In this document: positions 7,519 to 14,590 of the stretch, piece by piece | Layout of the letters: each line of letters starts with the position of its first letter | Numbering within the stretch: the stretch's first letter is position 1 | Assembly (NCBI GenBank): GCA_964424115.1 | Contig: CAYRHN010000032.1 | Coordinates: forward strand, 1-21,479 | From: CAYRHN01 sp964424115 | GTDB taxonomy: Bacteria > Chloroflexota > Anaerolineae > Anaerolineales > Anaerolineaceae | Direction: 5' to 3' | Length of the DNA stretch: 21,479 nucleotides | The notes under the pieces: generated by a model | What the model was told of the DNA's origin: nothing | Databases searched by the model: none | What the model saw: the letters and a program-made list of their open reading frames with translations, nothing else | Position numbers and translations under genes: made by a program

Positions 7519-7893
7519 ATGGCGACGATGTATGCCTTTTGTGGGCTGGATTGCGCCGTGTGTCCGGCGTATTTGGCAACCCAGTCGGGGGATGAGGAAG
7601 CCCAGTTGAAACTGCTGGCGGAGTGGCGCGAGCAGTATGGACAGGACATGACCATTGCTGCCGTGACCTGTGATGGGTGCACGGCCGAGGGGCGGCATGG
7701 CGGATACTGTGACGCCTGTCCGCTGCGCCTGTGCGGAACGCAGCGCGGGGTGGCGAACTGCGCGGTCTGCCCGGACTATGAGGGCTGCCAGACGCTGGAG
7801 GCCTTTTTTGTCCAGGCGCCGGAAGTGCGCAAACAATTGGAGGCGCTGCGTGCCAAGAGCTTCAAAAATGGTGAAACTCCCCTTATAATCTAA
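7519..7893 (+). CDS. Small cysteine-rich DUF3795 protein
   Basis: 124 residues. The ATG at 7519 is chosen because TAAGGAG (7504-7510) lies 8 bases upstream; an upstream in-frame GTG at 7510 overlaps that site. The protein has the DUF3795 pattern: Y-x-F-C-G-L-D-C-A-V-C-P at the N-terminus (Cys 8, 12, 15), then C-D-G-C, C-D-A-C-P, and C-A-V-C-P-x-Y-x-x-C. The eleven or so cysteines suggest several metal (Zn or Fe-S) sites. No function is established for the family. A strong promoter immediately upstream and a hairpin 15 bases downstream suggest a single-gene transcript, perhaps reading into the nitroreductase. Cytoplasmic; no signal or membrane segment. Confidence 0.85.
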   Translation: MATMYAFCGLDCAVCPAYLATQSGDEEAQLKLLAEWREQYGQDMTIAAVTCDGCTAEGRHGGYCDACPLRLCGTQRGVANCAVCPDYEGCQTLEAFFVQAPEVRKQLEALRAKSFKNGETPLII

Positions 7894-7908
7894 AGTAATT
7901 GATCCAAT

Positions 7909-7934
7909 GATGGGGCGGCGGTTGCCGCCCCATC
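7909..7934. terminator. 11-bp perfect hairpin after DUF3795 gene (terminator-like, no U-tract)
   Basis: GATGGGGCGGC, loop GGTT, GCCGCCCCATC. It starts 15 bases after the DUF3795 stop and ends 19 bases before the nitroreductase ribosome binding site. No T-run follows, so it may act as attenuator or RNA stabiliser rather than intrinsic terminator. The 9-base direct repeat ATCCAATGA brackets it (7902-7910 and 7932-7940). Confidence 0.55.
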
Positions 7935-7963
7935 CAATGAATACCCTTGATTCGGGAGGCAAG

Positions 7964-8476
7964 ATGGAAGCTTTGCAGGCGATCCTGACCCGGCGCAGTA
8001 TCCGCGCCTTTACCCCGCAAGCGGTGGACGAAGAGCAGATCCAGCAGTTGATGGAGGCGGCGATGAGAGCACCTTCGGCAGGCAACCAGCAACCCTGGCA
8101 GTTCCTGGTGATCACGGAACGGGCCCGGCTAGACGAACTGGCGGAACTGCTGCCTTATGGGAAGATGCTGCACCAGGCGGCGCTGGGGATCGTGGTGTGC
8201 GGGGATATGCGCCTGGAACAGTATAAAAAGAACTACTGGATGCTGGATTGTTCGGCAGCAACGCAAAATATTCTCCTGGCAGCCCATGCGATTGGATTAG
8301 GGGCAGTGTGGCTGGGGGTTTACCCGGTGGAAGAACGGGTGAAACGCCTTTCAGCAACCCTGGAATTGCCGGAGGAGATCATTCCGCATTGTGTCATCGC
8401 AGCGGGGTATCCGGCTGAGGAGAAACCACCTTCCCGACGATACAAAGCAGAACGAGTACACCACGAACGGTGGTAG
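7964..8476 (+). CDS. Nitroreductase family flavoprotein
   Basis: 170 residues from the ATG with GGGAGG 4 bases upstream; an earlier in-frame ATG at 7907 would start inside the hairpin and adds no conserved sequence. Family members bind FMN and use NAD(P)H to reduce nitro compounds, quinones or other substrates. Seen: the FMN-phosphate motif RRSIRAFTPQAV at residues 9-20, MRAPSAGNQQPWQFLVI at about 35-51, and the C-terminal GLGAVWLGVYP and IAAGYPAEEKPPSRR. At 170 residues it belongs to the short, single-domain NfnB/BluB-like class; the true substrate cannot be told. Its stop lies 4 bases from the stop of the convergent gtrA-like gene, leaving no room for a terminator. Confidence 0.9.
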   Translation: MEALQAILTRRSIRAFTPQAVDEEQIQQLMEAAMRAPSAGNQQPWQFLVITERARLDELAELLPYGKMLHQAALGIVVCGDMRLEQYKKNYWMLDCSAATQNILLAAHAIGLGAVWLGVYPVEERVKRLSATLELPEEIIPHCVIAAGYPAEEKPPSRRYKAERVHHERW

Positions 8477-8480
8477 CAGA

Positions 8481-8939
8481 TCAGCGCGCCGGAAGCTGTC
8501 CGGTTTGATCGTGGAAGACGAAGCGGCGGGTGGTGAAGAAGTTCCAACCCAGGGCGGCCAGGGTAGCCAGGATGAAGGCAAGCAATTCCGGCAGATGGAG
8601 AACATGCAGGCCGAGGGCCATCATCCCGGCATTGACCGCCAACGAGACCAGATTAAGGAGAATGAAAAGTCCTGCCATTCTTAAGGTGGTCTGTTTTTTG
8701 GAGCGGAAGGTCCAGGTTTTGTTCCAGTAAAAACTATTGACCATCCCCACGCTGTAGGAGATGGCCTTGGCGAGGGTCTGCTGGTTCATCATGCCCAGCC
8801 AACGGGTGAGAATGAAATAGACCAAAGCGTCCAGCAACGTATTGATGACCCCCACCGAGCCGAATTTAATCGCCTGGCGCAAGGCGGGAGGCAAAAGCGA
8901 TCTAATTCGGGCAACTGACTGAACCATTCCAGACTTCAT
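8481..8939 (-). CDS. GtrA-family membrane protein
   Basis: 152 residues with four predicted membrane segments. Family pattern: RQAIKFGSVGVINTLLDALVYFIL at the N-terminus, SYSVGMVNSFYWNKTWTFRSK in the middle and ATLAALGWNFFTTRRFVF at the end, matching the usual GtrA layout of W-N-K-x-W-T-F and W-N-F. GtrA proteins are thought to help move polyprenyl-phosphate-linked sugars across the membrane for surface glycosylation. The ATG at 8939 overlaps the stop of the glycosyltransferase gene (ATGA); alternatives are TTG at 8948 and ATG at 8927. No good ribosome binding site is visible, so translational coupling is likely. The link with the upstream GT39 enzyme supports a joint envelope-glycosylation role. 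Confidence 0.9.
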   Translation of the reverse strand: MKSGMVQSVARIRSLLPPALRQAIKFGSVGVINTLLDALVYFILTRWLGMMNQQTLAKAISYSVGMVNSFYWNKTWTFRSKKQTTLRMAGLFILLNLVSLAVNAGMMALGLHVLHLPELLAFILATLAALGWNFFTTRRFVFHDQTGQLPAR

Positions 8940-10918
8940 TTGCCACAATTATACAGTTTAATCTGGTTTTGCAGAGGCAGATTTCCCATCGGCGGCCGGG
9001 ATGGATCATTTTGCTGCCCGGCGGTGGCAAAATTGACCGCTGCGCAGTTCTGTGCCAGCCAGGCGGAGATCTCGGATTGCCCGTCACGGCCTGCAGGCTG
9101 CGACTGGCCAATCATCACCAGTTTGATCTGTCCTTCATTCACCAGCGCAGCCAATTTCTCAACATCCACGATCGGATCGCTGCCGGTGAACCCGCCAAAG
9201 GTGAGGACTGCCCGGCCGGTGGCGAGGATGAAGGGTGCGGCCTCGTTGGCAGATTCGGTCGCCAGCAAATATCCTTCTGCTGGAGCATTGGCCAGGATAT
9301 AGGCCATTAAAGCGTCGTCTGAGGTGTTATCTCCCGGTCTGGCCGGGGAATTCATCGAATTGGACTGCGGCCCGGATTTTGGCAGCATGCCGTTGGAGTT
9401 GGAATTGAAGGTGGTGAGGGCAGACCACAAGGTGGGAGCGACCAGGGCGACCAGGAGCAGCAGATAGATAGACAGGTTCGCCCAGCGCGCAGCGTTCTTA
9501 AGGAATTGCAGGAGGAATGCCACCGCCAGCAGCAGCCCACTCGCTAACACCACCCAGCCAAGATAGGTCGGCCAGCTGCGCAGGTAAAGGATCTGATAGG
9601 CCAGGGTAGCAGTCCCCAGCAGGGCGGCCATGCCAAGCGCCAGACGGGGTTTTTCTTCGCGCAAGCGCAGCAAGGCCCAGCCCCCGGCGCAAACCAGGGC
9701 TGCCAGGGGAGCAGCGATCATGATCACATAGTAAGAATGGAAAATGCCTGAGGTGAAACTGAAGAACATCAGGCAGGGAATCAGCCATCCGCCCCAGAGG
9801 AGCAGGGAAGGGCTTTGCTCTGCGCGCCAACCCCGGCGCCAGAGAACAAGGGTTGCAATGACCATCCCTGCCAAAGCGAGGGGCAGCGCCCAGCCGATCT
9901 CGTTGATCATTGGATCCTGGAACAGGCGCAGGATACCGGGAGAACCGGTCTCGTTTGTCCCGCCGGGGCGCGCGGCGTTCATGCCTGTGTTCTGGCCGTC
10001 CTTGGGAGGCCGGCGGTCATCCTGGGAGGGAGGACCCTGGAAAGCGGGTTGATTGGCCGGAGCATTGGCGCCTGCGGAGGGGCTGTCAAAACCGGCAATG
10101 CCCATGCTGAAACGCTCGCTTCCGTTATGCCCGAAGACCAGCTCGAACATGGAATTATTTGTGGAAGAACCGATGTAAGGACGGTCTGATGCGGGAGTCA
10201 AGTCCACCGCCGCCACCCAGGCAAAGGAGACCACCCCGATCAGCAGGGTGGCAACCGCCAGATGGAAAATCCGTTTCATCCAATCATGCCGGGCAGCCAG
10301 GAAATAGGTCAGGTAGAAGCCGGGCAGAACCATGTAGGCCTGGAGCATTTTGATATTGAAGCCGATGCCCACCAGTAGGGCGGAAAGCAGCAGCCAGCGC
10401 AGGCGTCCATTGGAGAGGGATCTGAGTAGCGCCCAGGCCGCCAGAAGAAGGACAAAGGCCAGCTGGCCGTCGATGGTGTTGTTGCGCTCTGCGGAGACCG
10501 CCACCGGGGTGACGGCTAAAACAAAGGAGCCCAACAGGGCTGGACCGCTGCCAAAGGGGGTGCGCAGCAGAAAGAAAAGCAGGGCAACTGATCCCACCCC
10601 GGCCAGAGCCTGCGGCAGGGCCAGGGAATAACCATTCACGCCGAAGAGCAGCGCTGAGAAACACTGCACCCAGAAACCGAGCGGCGGCTTATCCACAGTG
10701 ACAGAACCACCGGGTTCAAAGGAGGCATATAAAAAGTTGTGCCACGACGTGAGCATGCTTTTTACGGTGGCAGCGTAATAGGTGTTCCCGTAGCCCTGGG
10801 CGCCCAGATCGTAGAAGCGGAGAAAAGCAGCCAGGAGGAGGATCAGAACCAGGCTGATCCAGACCCATCTGGATGCGCTTTGGGCGGTCTTATCCGGGGA
10901 AGTGGATGTTGTAAGCAT
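8936..10918 (-). CDS. GT39 glycosyltransferase, YkcA/B type
   Basis: 660 residues with about 11-12 membrane segments. GT39/ArnT-like enzymes transfer a sugar from a polyprenyl-phosphate donor to an acceptor on the outer face of the membrane. Seen: an acidic residue in the first outer loop (RFYDLGAQGYGNTYYAATVKSML), then the hallmark VTVDKPPLGFWVQ, and AVTPVAVSAERNNTIDGQ. A low-complexity Pro/Gly/Asn/Gln loop lies at about 280-325, and a C-terminal soluble domain (from about 540) with DDALMAYILANAP and LTFGGFTGSDPI resembles the YkcA/B C-terminal domain. The ATG has no ribosome binding site; a -10-like TAAAAT (10936-10931) 12 bases upstream suggests a very short leader. It overlaps the GtrA gene by 4 bases. 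A GT2 polyprenyl-phosphate sugar synthase, the usual third partner, is not in the window. Confidence 0.9.
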   Translation of the reverse strand: MLTTSTSPDKTAQSASRWVWISLVLILLLAAFLRFYDLGAQGYGNTYYAATVKSMLTSWHNFLYASFEPGGSVTVDKPPLGFWVQCFSALLFGVNGYSLALPQALAGVGSVALLFFLLRTPFGSGPALLGSFVLAVTPVAVSAERNNTIDGQLAFVLLLAAWALLRSLSNGRLRWLLLSALLVGIGFNIKMLQAYMVLPGFYLTYFLAARHDWMKRIFHLAVATLLIGVVSFAWVAAVDLTPASDRPYIGSSTNNSMFELVFGHNGSERFSMGIAGFDSPSAGANAPANQPAFQGPPSQDDRRPPKDGQNTGMNAARPGGTNETGSPGILRLFQDPMINEIGWALPLALAGMVIATLVLWRRGWRAEQSPSLLLWGGWLIPCLMFFSFTSGIFHSYYVIMIAAPLAALVCAGGWALLRLREEKPRLALGMAALLGTATLAYQILYLRSWPTYLGWVVLASGLLLAVAFLLQFLKNAARWANLSIYLLLLVALVAPTLWSALTTFNSNSNGMLPKSGPQSNSMNSPARPGDNTSDDALMAYILANAPAEGYLLATESANEAAPFILATGRAVLTFGGFTGSDPIVDVEKLAALVNEGQIKLVMIGQSQPAGRDGQSEISAWLAQNCAAVNFATAGQQNDPSRPPMGNLPLQNQIKLYNCGK

Positions 10919-10957
10919 TTTTTTGGGGGGATTTTAAGAGAATTATTCTCGGGGAAA

Positions 10958-10994
10958 GGGTGATTTTGGCAGGCGTCGCCCGCCAAAATCACCC
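10958..10994. repeat. 13-bp perfect palindrome between divergent genes
   Basis: GGGTGATTTTGGC (10958-10970) pairs with GCCAAAATCACCC (10982-10994); inside, one A/C mismatch and GGC/GCC extend it, leaving a 3-base loop. It lies between the start codons of the GT39 and ogt genes, so it terminates neither. It is 40 bases upstream of the GT39 start. Confidence 0.7.
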
Positions 10995-11091
10995 CCTCTC
11001 CAAAGTTGGATCGTTATTATAATACCGCCTGGTTATAAAGGAGTGATTAAGGACGGCTAAGGAATTGCTAAGAGATAAGTCCGCTTTTCCG

Positions 11092-11100
11092 TGTTATGAT
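11092..11100 (+). promoter_or_regulatory. Extended -10 promoter of ogt
   Basis: TGTTATGAT forms a TGn-extended -10 box. The -35 region at 17 bases (GAGATA) is poor. The transcript start would fall near 11107, just ahead of GAGGTGG at 11114. Confidence 0.5.
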
Positions 11101-11121
11101 ATGGATGTGAGTTGAGGTGGA

Positions 11122-11652
11122 ATGATGAATGCTTGTTACTTGACCACAATGAATACCCCGCTGGGCGAATTATTGCTGGGGGCAACAGACACAGGAGTGT
11201 GCCTGGTGGAATTTTCCGACCAGGCGGAGCGGGTGAAGCTGGCGCGGCGCATGCTGGAACAGCGCGGCCTGGAATTCCATTCCGGCGAGCATCCCTATCT
11301 TCACGATTTGCAAGCGGAGTTGAAGGCCTTCTTTGGCGGCAGGCTGCGTACATTTAACCTACCGTTGGACGCGGGGGGGAGCGAATTCCAGCGCCAGGTG
11401 TGGGCGGCGCTCGTGCACATTCCGTTCGGCGAAACGCGTTCCTACAATGATTTGGCGGTCAGTCTGGGAAAACCGGGCGGGTCGCGGGCGGTGGGAACGG
11501 CTAATGGGAGCAATCCGGTGGCGATCGTGGTGCCGTGCCACCGGGTGATCACCACGAGCGGTAAACTGGGCGGCTACGGTGGGGGGCTGTGGCGCAAAGA
11601 ATGGTTGCTGAATTTCGAGGGACGCCAGGCAGGGACGCGATTGGGGATCTAA
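11122..11652 (+). CDS. ogt: Methylated-DNA-[protein]-cysteine S-methyltransferase
   Basis: 176 residues. A suicide DNA repair protein that takes the alkyl group from O6-alkylguanine (and O4-alkylthymine) onto its own cysteine. The active site is V-P-C-H-R-V-I with Cys139. The DNA-binding part is present: EFQRQVWAALVHIPFGETRSYNDLA, the Arg-finger region GSRAVGTANGSNP, and GKLGGYGGGLWRKEWLL with the loop glycine/tryptophan residues. The N-terminal ribonuclease-H-like domain (residues 1-80) is typical of Ogt/MGMT. Two adjacent ATGs (11122, 11125) both fit the GAGGTGG site. It has its own promoter and no Ada regulatory domain. Monocistronic; the next gene faces it. Confidence 0.96.
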   Translation: MMNACYLTTMNTPLGELLLGATDTGVCLVEFSDQAERVKLARRMLEQRGLEFHSGEHPYLHDLQAELKAFFGGRLRTFNLPLDAGGSEFQRQVWAALVHIPFGETRSYNDLAVSLGKPGGSRAVGTANGSNPVAIVVPCHRVITTSGKLGGYGGGLWRKEWLLNFEGRQAGTRLGI

Positions 11653-11669
11653 ATTCTTAATCGGCAGGA

Positions 11670-11684
11670 CACGAAGACGCGAAG
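11670..11684. repeat. Short dispersed repeat CACGAAGACGCGAAG, copy 1
   Basis: A 15-base direct motif built of CACGAAG/GCGAAG units, in the gap between convergent ogt and the permease gene. A 14/15 match lies at 17346-17360. Confidence 0.45.
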
Positions 11685-11753
11685 AAAAACCCCGGTTAAT
11701 GATCTTTCAAAACAGAAAAATGGATAATTGCCCGGCACCTGGGTGGTGATATT

Positions 11754-12980
11754 TTATTTCCAGATAAAGATGGAAAGCCAGGTGATCCCAAGAAGGAGAG
11801 AGATGAGGGTGATCACCAGACCGGCCTTGGTGTATTCCCAAAAGCTGAGGGTGACGCGCCAACGCCCGGCAATCTCGGCCACGATCAGGTTGGCAACCGA
11901 GCCCAGCAGAGTCAGGTTGCCGGCCAGCGTGGAGGCAGCCGCCAGCACCAGCCAACCGGCCTGCACGTTGGGCAGGGTGGCCACCAGCGGGCGCAGGAGC
12001 AGCACAGCCGGGACATTGGAGACCAGGTTGCTGAGCACAACCGTGATGCCGGAGAAGGCCCAGATGTTGGAGGCGCCCATCTGCTGGCTGAGGCCGGCCA
12101 GATGAGTGGTGATGCCGTTCACTTCCAGTGACCCGGTGACGATGAAGAGAGCGGCGAAAAAGACCAGCAGGCTCCAGTCAAATTCGGCAAACACCTGTTC
12201 GGGATGCAGACGGCGGGTGAAGAGGAGGATGCAGGCGGCCAGGAAAGAGGCTTCGGCGACGGGCAGGCCAAGCAGGAAGGCCGCCAGCAGGCCGACCAGC
12301 ACCAGCAGGCTTTTGACCAGCAGCGGACGGTTGATCTCGGATTCGGCAGCGGGCAAGGGCGGGAAAGGCTCCGGGCGGAAATCGTAGGGATAAAACTTAA
12401 CCAGCACCAGCCAGATGCCCCCCAACCCGAGCAGGGCAACGGGAGTGAGCGCACCGGCAAATTGCGTGTAGCTGAGACCAGAGGCTGTGCCGATGATCAT
12501 ATTCTGAGGATTGCCGGTGAGGGTGGCAACCGAACCGATGTTGGCGGAGGTGGCAAGGGCGATCAGGTACGGGATGGGGTTGCGCTTGATGGCCAGGGTG
12601 ATCTCCAGCACCAGCGGGGTGAACATGAGGCAGATGGTATCGTTGAGGAAAAAGGCACTCAGTACGCCGGTCAGGGCGATCTCCAGGGCCAGGAAAGTGC
12701 GCGGATTACGCGCCAGGCGCAGCAAGGCCCCCCCAGCCAGGTTGAAGAAACCGGCAATGCGCAGGTTGGCGTTAATGATCATCATGCTGAATAGCAGGAC
12801 GAGGGTATCCAGGTCAAGGAAGCGACCGATATCACTGAACTCGATCTGACGGGTGGCAATCAGCAAGCCCGCACCCATGAGGGCGATGGTGGTGCGGTTG
12901 GCTTTCAGGCGCGGCCAGTGGCCGATGGCGATTCCGACGTAGGTAACGAGGACAATGGCAAGGGTGATCCAGGTATTCAT
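11754..12980 (-). CDS. ArsB/NhaD-superfamily anion or cation permease
   Basis: 408 residues with about 11 membrane segments. The start ATG at 12980 (MNTWITLAIVLVTYVGIAIG) is preferred; the frame stays open upstream to 13127, but that part crosses a palindrome and codes for no sensible N-terminus. Superfamily features: KANRTTIALMGAGLL, the helix break FFLNDTICLMFTPLV, and ATSANIGSVATLTGNPQNMIIG, repeated in the second half as ANIGSVAN-type (LTLLGSVANLIVAE). It resembles the YbiR-like branch; whether it moves arsenite, citrate-type anions or Na+/H+ cannot be decided. No ars genes are adjacent. The -10 box ends 7 bases before the ATG and there is no ribosome binding site, so the mRNA is probably leaderless. 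Confidence 0.88.
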   Translation of the reverse strand: MNTWITLAIVLVTYVGIAIGHWPRLKANRTTIALMGAGLLIATRQIEFSDIGRFLDLDTLVLLFSMMIINANLRIAGFFNLAGGALLRLARNPRTFLALEIALTGVLSAFFLNDTICLMFTPLVLEITLAIKRNPIPYLIALATSANIGSVATLTGNPQNMIIGTASGLSYTQFAGALTPVALLGLGGIWLVLVKFYPYDFRPEPFPPLPAAESEINRPLLVKSLLVLVGLLAAFLLGLPVAEASFLAACILLFTRRLHPEQVFAEFDWSLLVFFAALFIVTGSLEVNGITTHLAGLSQQMGASNIWAFSGITVVLSNLVSNVPAVLLLRPLVATLPNVQAGWLVLAAASTLAGNLTLLGSVANLIVAEIAGRWRVTLSFWEYTKAGLVITLISLLLGITWLSIFIWK

Positions 12981-12987
12981 TGGGGAT

Positions 12988-12993
12988 ATTATA
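12988..12993 (-). promoter_or_regulatory. -10 box placed for leaderless transcription of the permease gene
   Basis: TATAAT on the minus strand ends 7 bases before the ATG at 12980, putting the transcript start at or next to the A of the start codon. The -10 is flanked by GGGG and CCCC. The -35 position (CCGAGG) does not match consensus. Confidence 0.55.
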
Positions 12994-12997
12994 CCCC

Positions 12998-13076
12998 GGC
13001 CCGAAACCCTCCTCGGGCCTCTCTGAAGGAGGGAAGAACCTCTCCCTGTCCCTCCCCGAAGGGAGGGGAGGAGAGG
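12998..13076. repeat. Pair of intergenic palindromes between divergent genes
   Basis: First hairpin: GGCCCGA (12998-13004) with TCGGGCC (13013-13019). Second, composite: CCTCTCC (13039-13045) with GGAGAGG (13070-13076), enclosing CCCTCCC (13050-13056), loop CGAA, GGGAGGG (13061-13067). The part CTCCCTGTCCCTCCCC matches the palindrome after rarD. Located between two start codons, so not a terminator for the flanking genes. Confidence 0.7.
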
Positions 13077-13085
13077 AGGGGGGTG

Positions 13086-13094
13086 TGGTATAAT
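13086..13094 (+). promoter_or_regulatory. Extended -10 promoter of the CpXC gene
   Basis: TGGTATAAT, a perfect -10 with the TGn extension. The -35 region lies in the G-rich palindrome arm and has no consensus. Transcript start is predicted near 13101. Confidence 0.6.
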
Positions 13095-13126
13095 CGCGGC
13101 ATACTTTTGACCGAGGGAAAAACGCA

Positions 13127-14470
13127 ATGCCTCAAACTCAAACCAATTGTCCGCGCTGCCGGCAGCCGATCGTGGCCGAAATCCAGCAGTTGTTCGATCT
13201 TAATACCGATCCGCAGGCCAAGCAGAAGATCCTGAGTGGAGCGGTGAATGTAGCTCGCTGCCAAAGCTGCGGGTATACCGGGGCGTTGAGCACGCCGATT
13301 GTGTATCACGACCCGGAAAAAGAATTGCTGCTGACTTATTTTCCTCCAGAGCTGGGCCTACCGCTTAATGAGCAGGAACGCATGATCGGACCATTGATCA
13401 CGCAGGTGACCAATAAGCTGCCGCCCGAAAAACGCAAGGCCTATCTGCTGCGCCCGCAAACGATGCTGACGATGCAAACGATGATCGACCGCATCCTGGA
13501 AGCGGACGGGATCACGCGCGAGATGGTGGAGGCGCAGCAGAAACGGATGAACCTGCTGCAGCGCCTGTTGAGCACCACGCCGGAAAGTCTGCCGGAAGTC
13601 ATCCAGCAGGAAGAGGCGTTGATCGACATGAATTTCTTTGCGCTGCTGGGGCGGATTGCCCAGATGGCGCTTGGACAGGGCGACCAGAACACGGCGCGCA
13701 AACTGGCCGAGTTGCAGAGCGTCCTGCTGGAGAAGACCGAGGTCGGGCAGCGTTTGAAAGCCGAATCCGACCAGGCGCAGAACGCAATGAAAGACCTGCA
13801 GGCTGCCAGCCAGGCCGGGTTGACCCGCGAGAAGCTGCTGGATATGATGGTCGCAGCACCGAACGACGTCTACCTGAACACGATGATCAGCATGGCACGT
13901 TCCGGGCTGGACTACGAGTTCTTCCAAATCCTGACCGGACGGATAGAAAAGGCCTCTGAAGCCGACAAACCGAAACTGATCGATCTGCGCGAGAAGATCC
14001 TGGCGATCACCAAAGAGATCGACGCGGCGATGGAAGAGCAAAAGAAACAAACCCAGGCTTTCCTGGAAGAGATCCTGGCCGCCCCGGACGTGGAAGTGGC
14101 GATGGCGGAAGGGCTGGAGAGCGTCAACGATTACTTCGTGGAACTGGTGCATGAGGAACAGGACAAGGCGCGTAAGGCCGGCAACCTGGAACGCAGCGCC
14201 AAGCTGGGCACGATCCTCTCGGTGTTGGAGAAAGCCAGCGCTCCGCCGCCGGAGGCTAATTTCATCAACGAACTGGTCAGCGCGGAAGACGAGGCTGCCC
14301 GCCAAAAGTTGCTGGAAGCCAATGAGCAGATGGTCACACCCGAGTTCTTGCAGATGCTGAGCGGGGTGATGGGACAGGTGGAAGAGCAGCAGCCCGAGCT
14401 GCTGGAGCGCGTGCAGCAGGTGTACCGACAGGCGGTGCGCTTCTCGATGCAAATGCGCATGAAGCAATAA
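13127..14470 (+). CDS. CpXC domain protein with long helical C-terminus
   Basis: 447 residues; GAGGGA (13113-13118) lies 8 bases before the ATG. Residues 8-48 hold two Cys pairs, C-P-R-C (8, 11) and C-Q-S-C-G (45, 48), a zinc-ribbon layout matching the CpXC domain (PF14353), followed by PIVYHDPEKELLLTYFPPE, also typical. From about residue 100 the protein is almost entirely predicted helix, rich in Glu, Gln, Lys, Met and Leu (for example MVEAQQKRMNLLQRLL and KEIDAAMEEQKKQTQAFLEEIL), with coiled-coil character and no membrane segment. CpXC proteins have no assigned biochemical role. Cytoplasmic. Transcribed from its own extended -10 promoter, with a 17-bp hairpin 11 bases after the stop. Confidence 0.87.
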   Translation: MPQTQTNCPRCRQPIVAEIQQLFDLNTDPQAKQKILSGAVNVARCQSCGYTGALSTPIVYHDPEKELLLTYFPPELGLPLNEQERMIGPLITQVTNKLPPEKRKAYLLRPQTMLTMQTMIDRILEADGITREMVEAQQKRMNLLQRLLSTTPESLPEVIQQEEALIDMNFFALLGRIAQMALGQGDQNTARKLAELQSVLLEKTEVGQRLKAESDQAQNAMKDLQAASQAGLTREKLLDMMVAAPNDVYLNTMISMARSGLDYEFFQILTGRIEKASEADKPKLIDLREKILAITKEIDAAMEEQKKQTQAFLEEILAAPDVEVAMAEGLESVNDYFVELVHEEQDKARKAGNLERSAKLGTILSVLEKASAPPPEANFINELVSAEDEAARQKLLEANEQMVTPEFLQMLSGVMGQVEEQQPELLERVQQVYRQAVRFSMQMRMKQ

Positions 14471-14481
14471 AGAATGATCGA

Positions 14482-14524
14482 AGCGGTGTTTTTTGGGAGG
14501 CTTGGCTTCCCAAAAAACACCGCT
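14482..14524. repeat. 17-bp perfect hairpin after the CpXC gene
   Basis: AGCGGTGTTTTTTGGGA (14482-14498), 9-base loop, TCCCAAAAAACACCGCT (14508-14524). The six-T and six-A runs are inside the stem, and no T-run follows on either strand. It may serve as a transcript end or stabiliser for the CpXC mRNA, or be a mobile palindrome. Confidence 0.75.
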
Positions 14525-14560
14525 AGAATAGAGGGGAAAAGAAAAATGATCGGAATGCGC

Positions 14561-14566
14561 TATACT
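14561..14566 (+). promoter_or_regulatory. Possible -10 box of the polytopic membrane protein gene
   Basis: TATACT with no clear -35. The predicted start near 14573 leaves a leader of about 18 bases before the ATG at 14591. Confidence 0.35.
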
Positions 14567-14590
14567 TAAGGGGTATTGGGTATATCGCTG

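Noticed and set aside
12981..13127. N-terminal extension of the permease to 13127
   Set aside because: Crosses two palindromes and the -10 box; the resulting peptide is low-complexity and has no counterpart in this superfamily as I know it.
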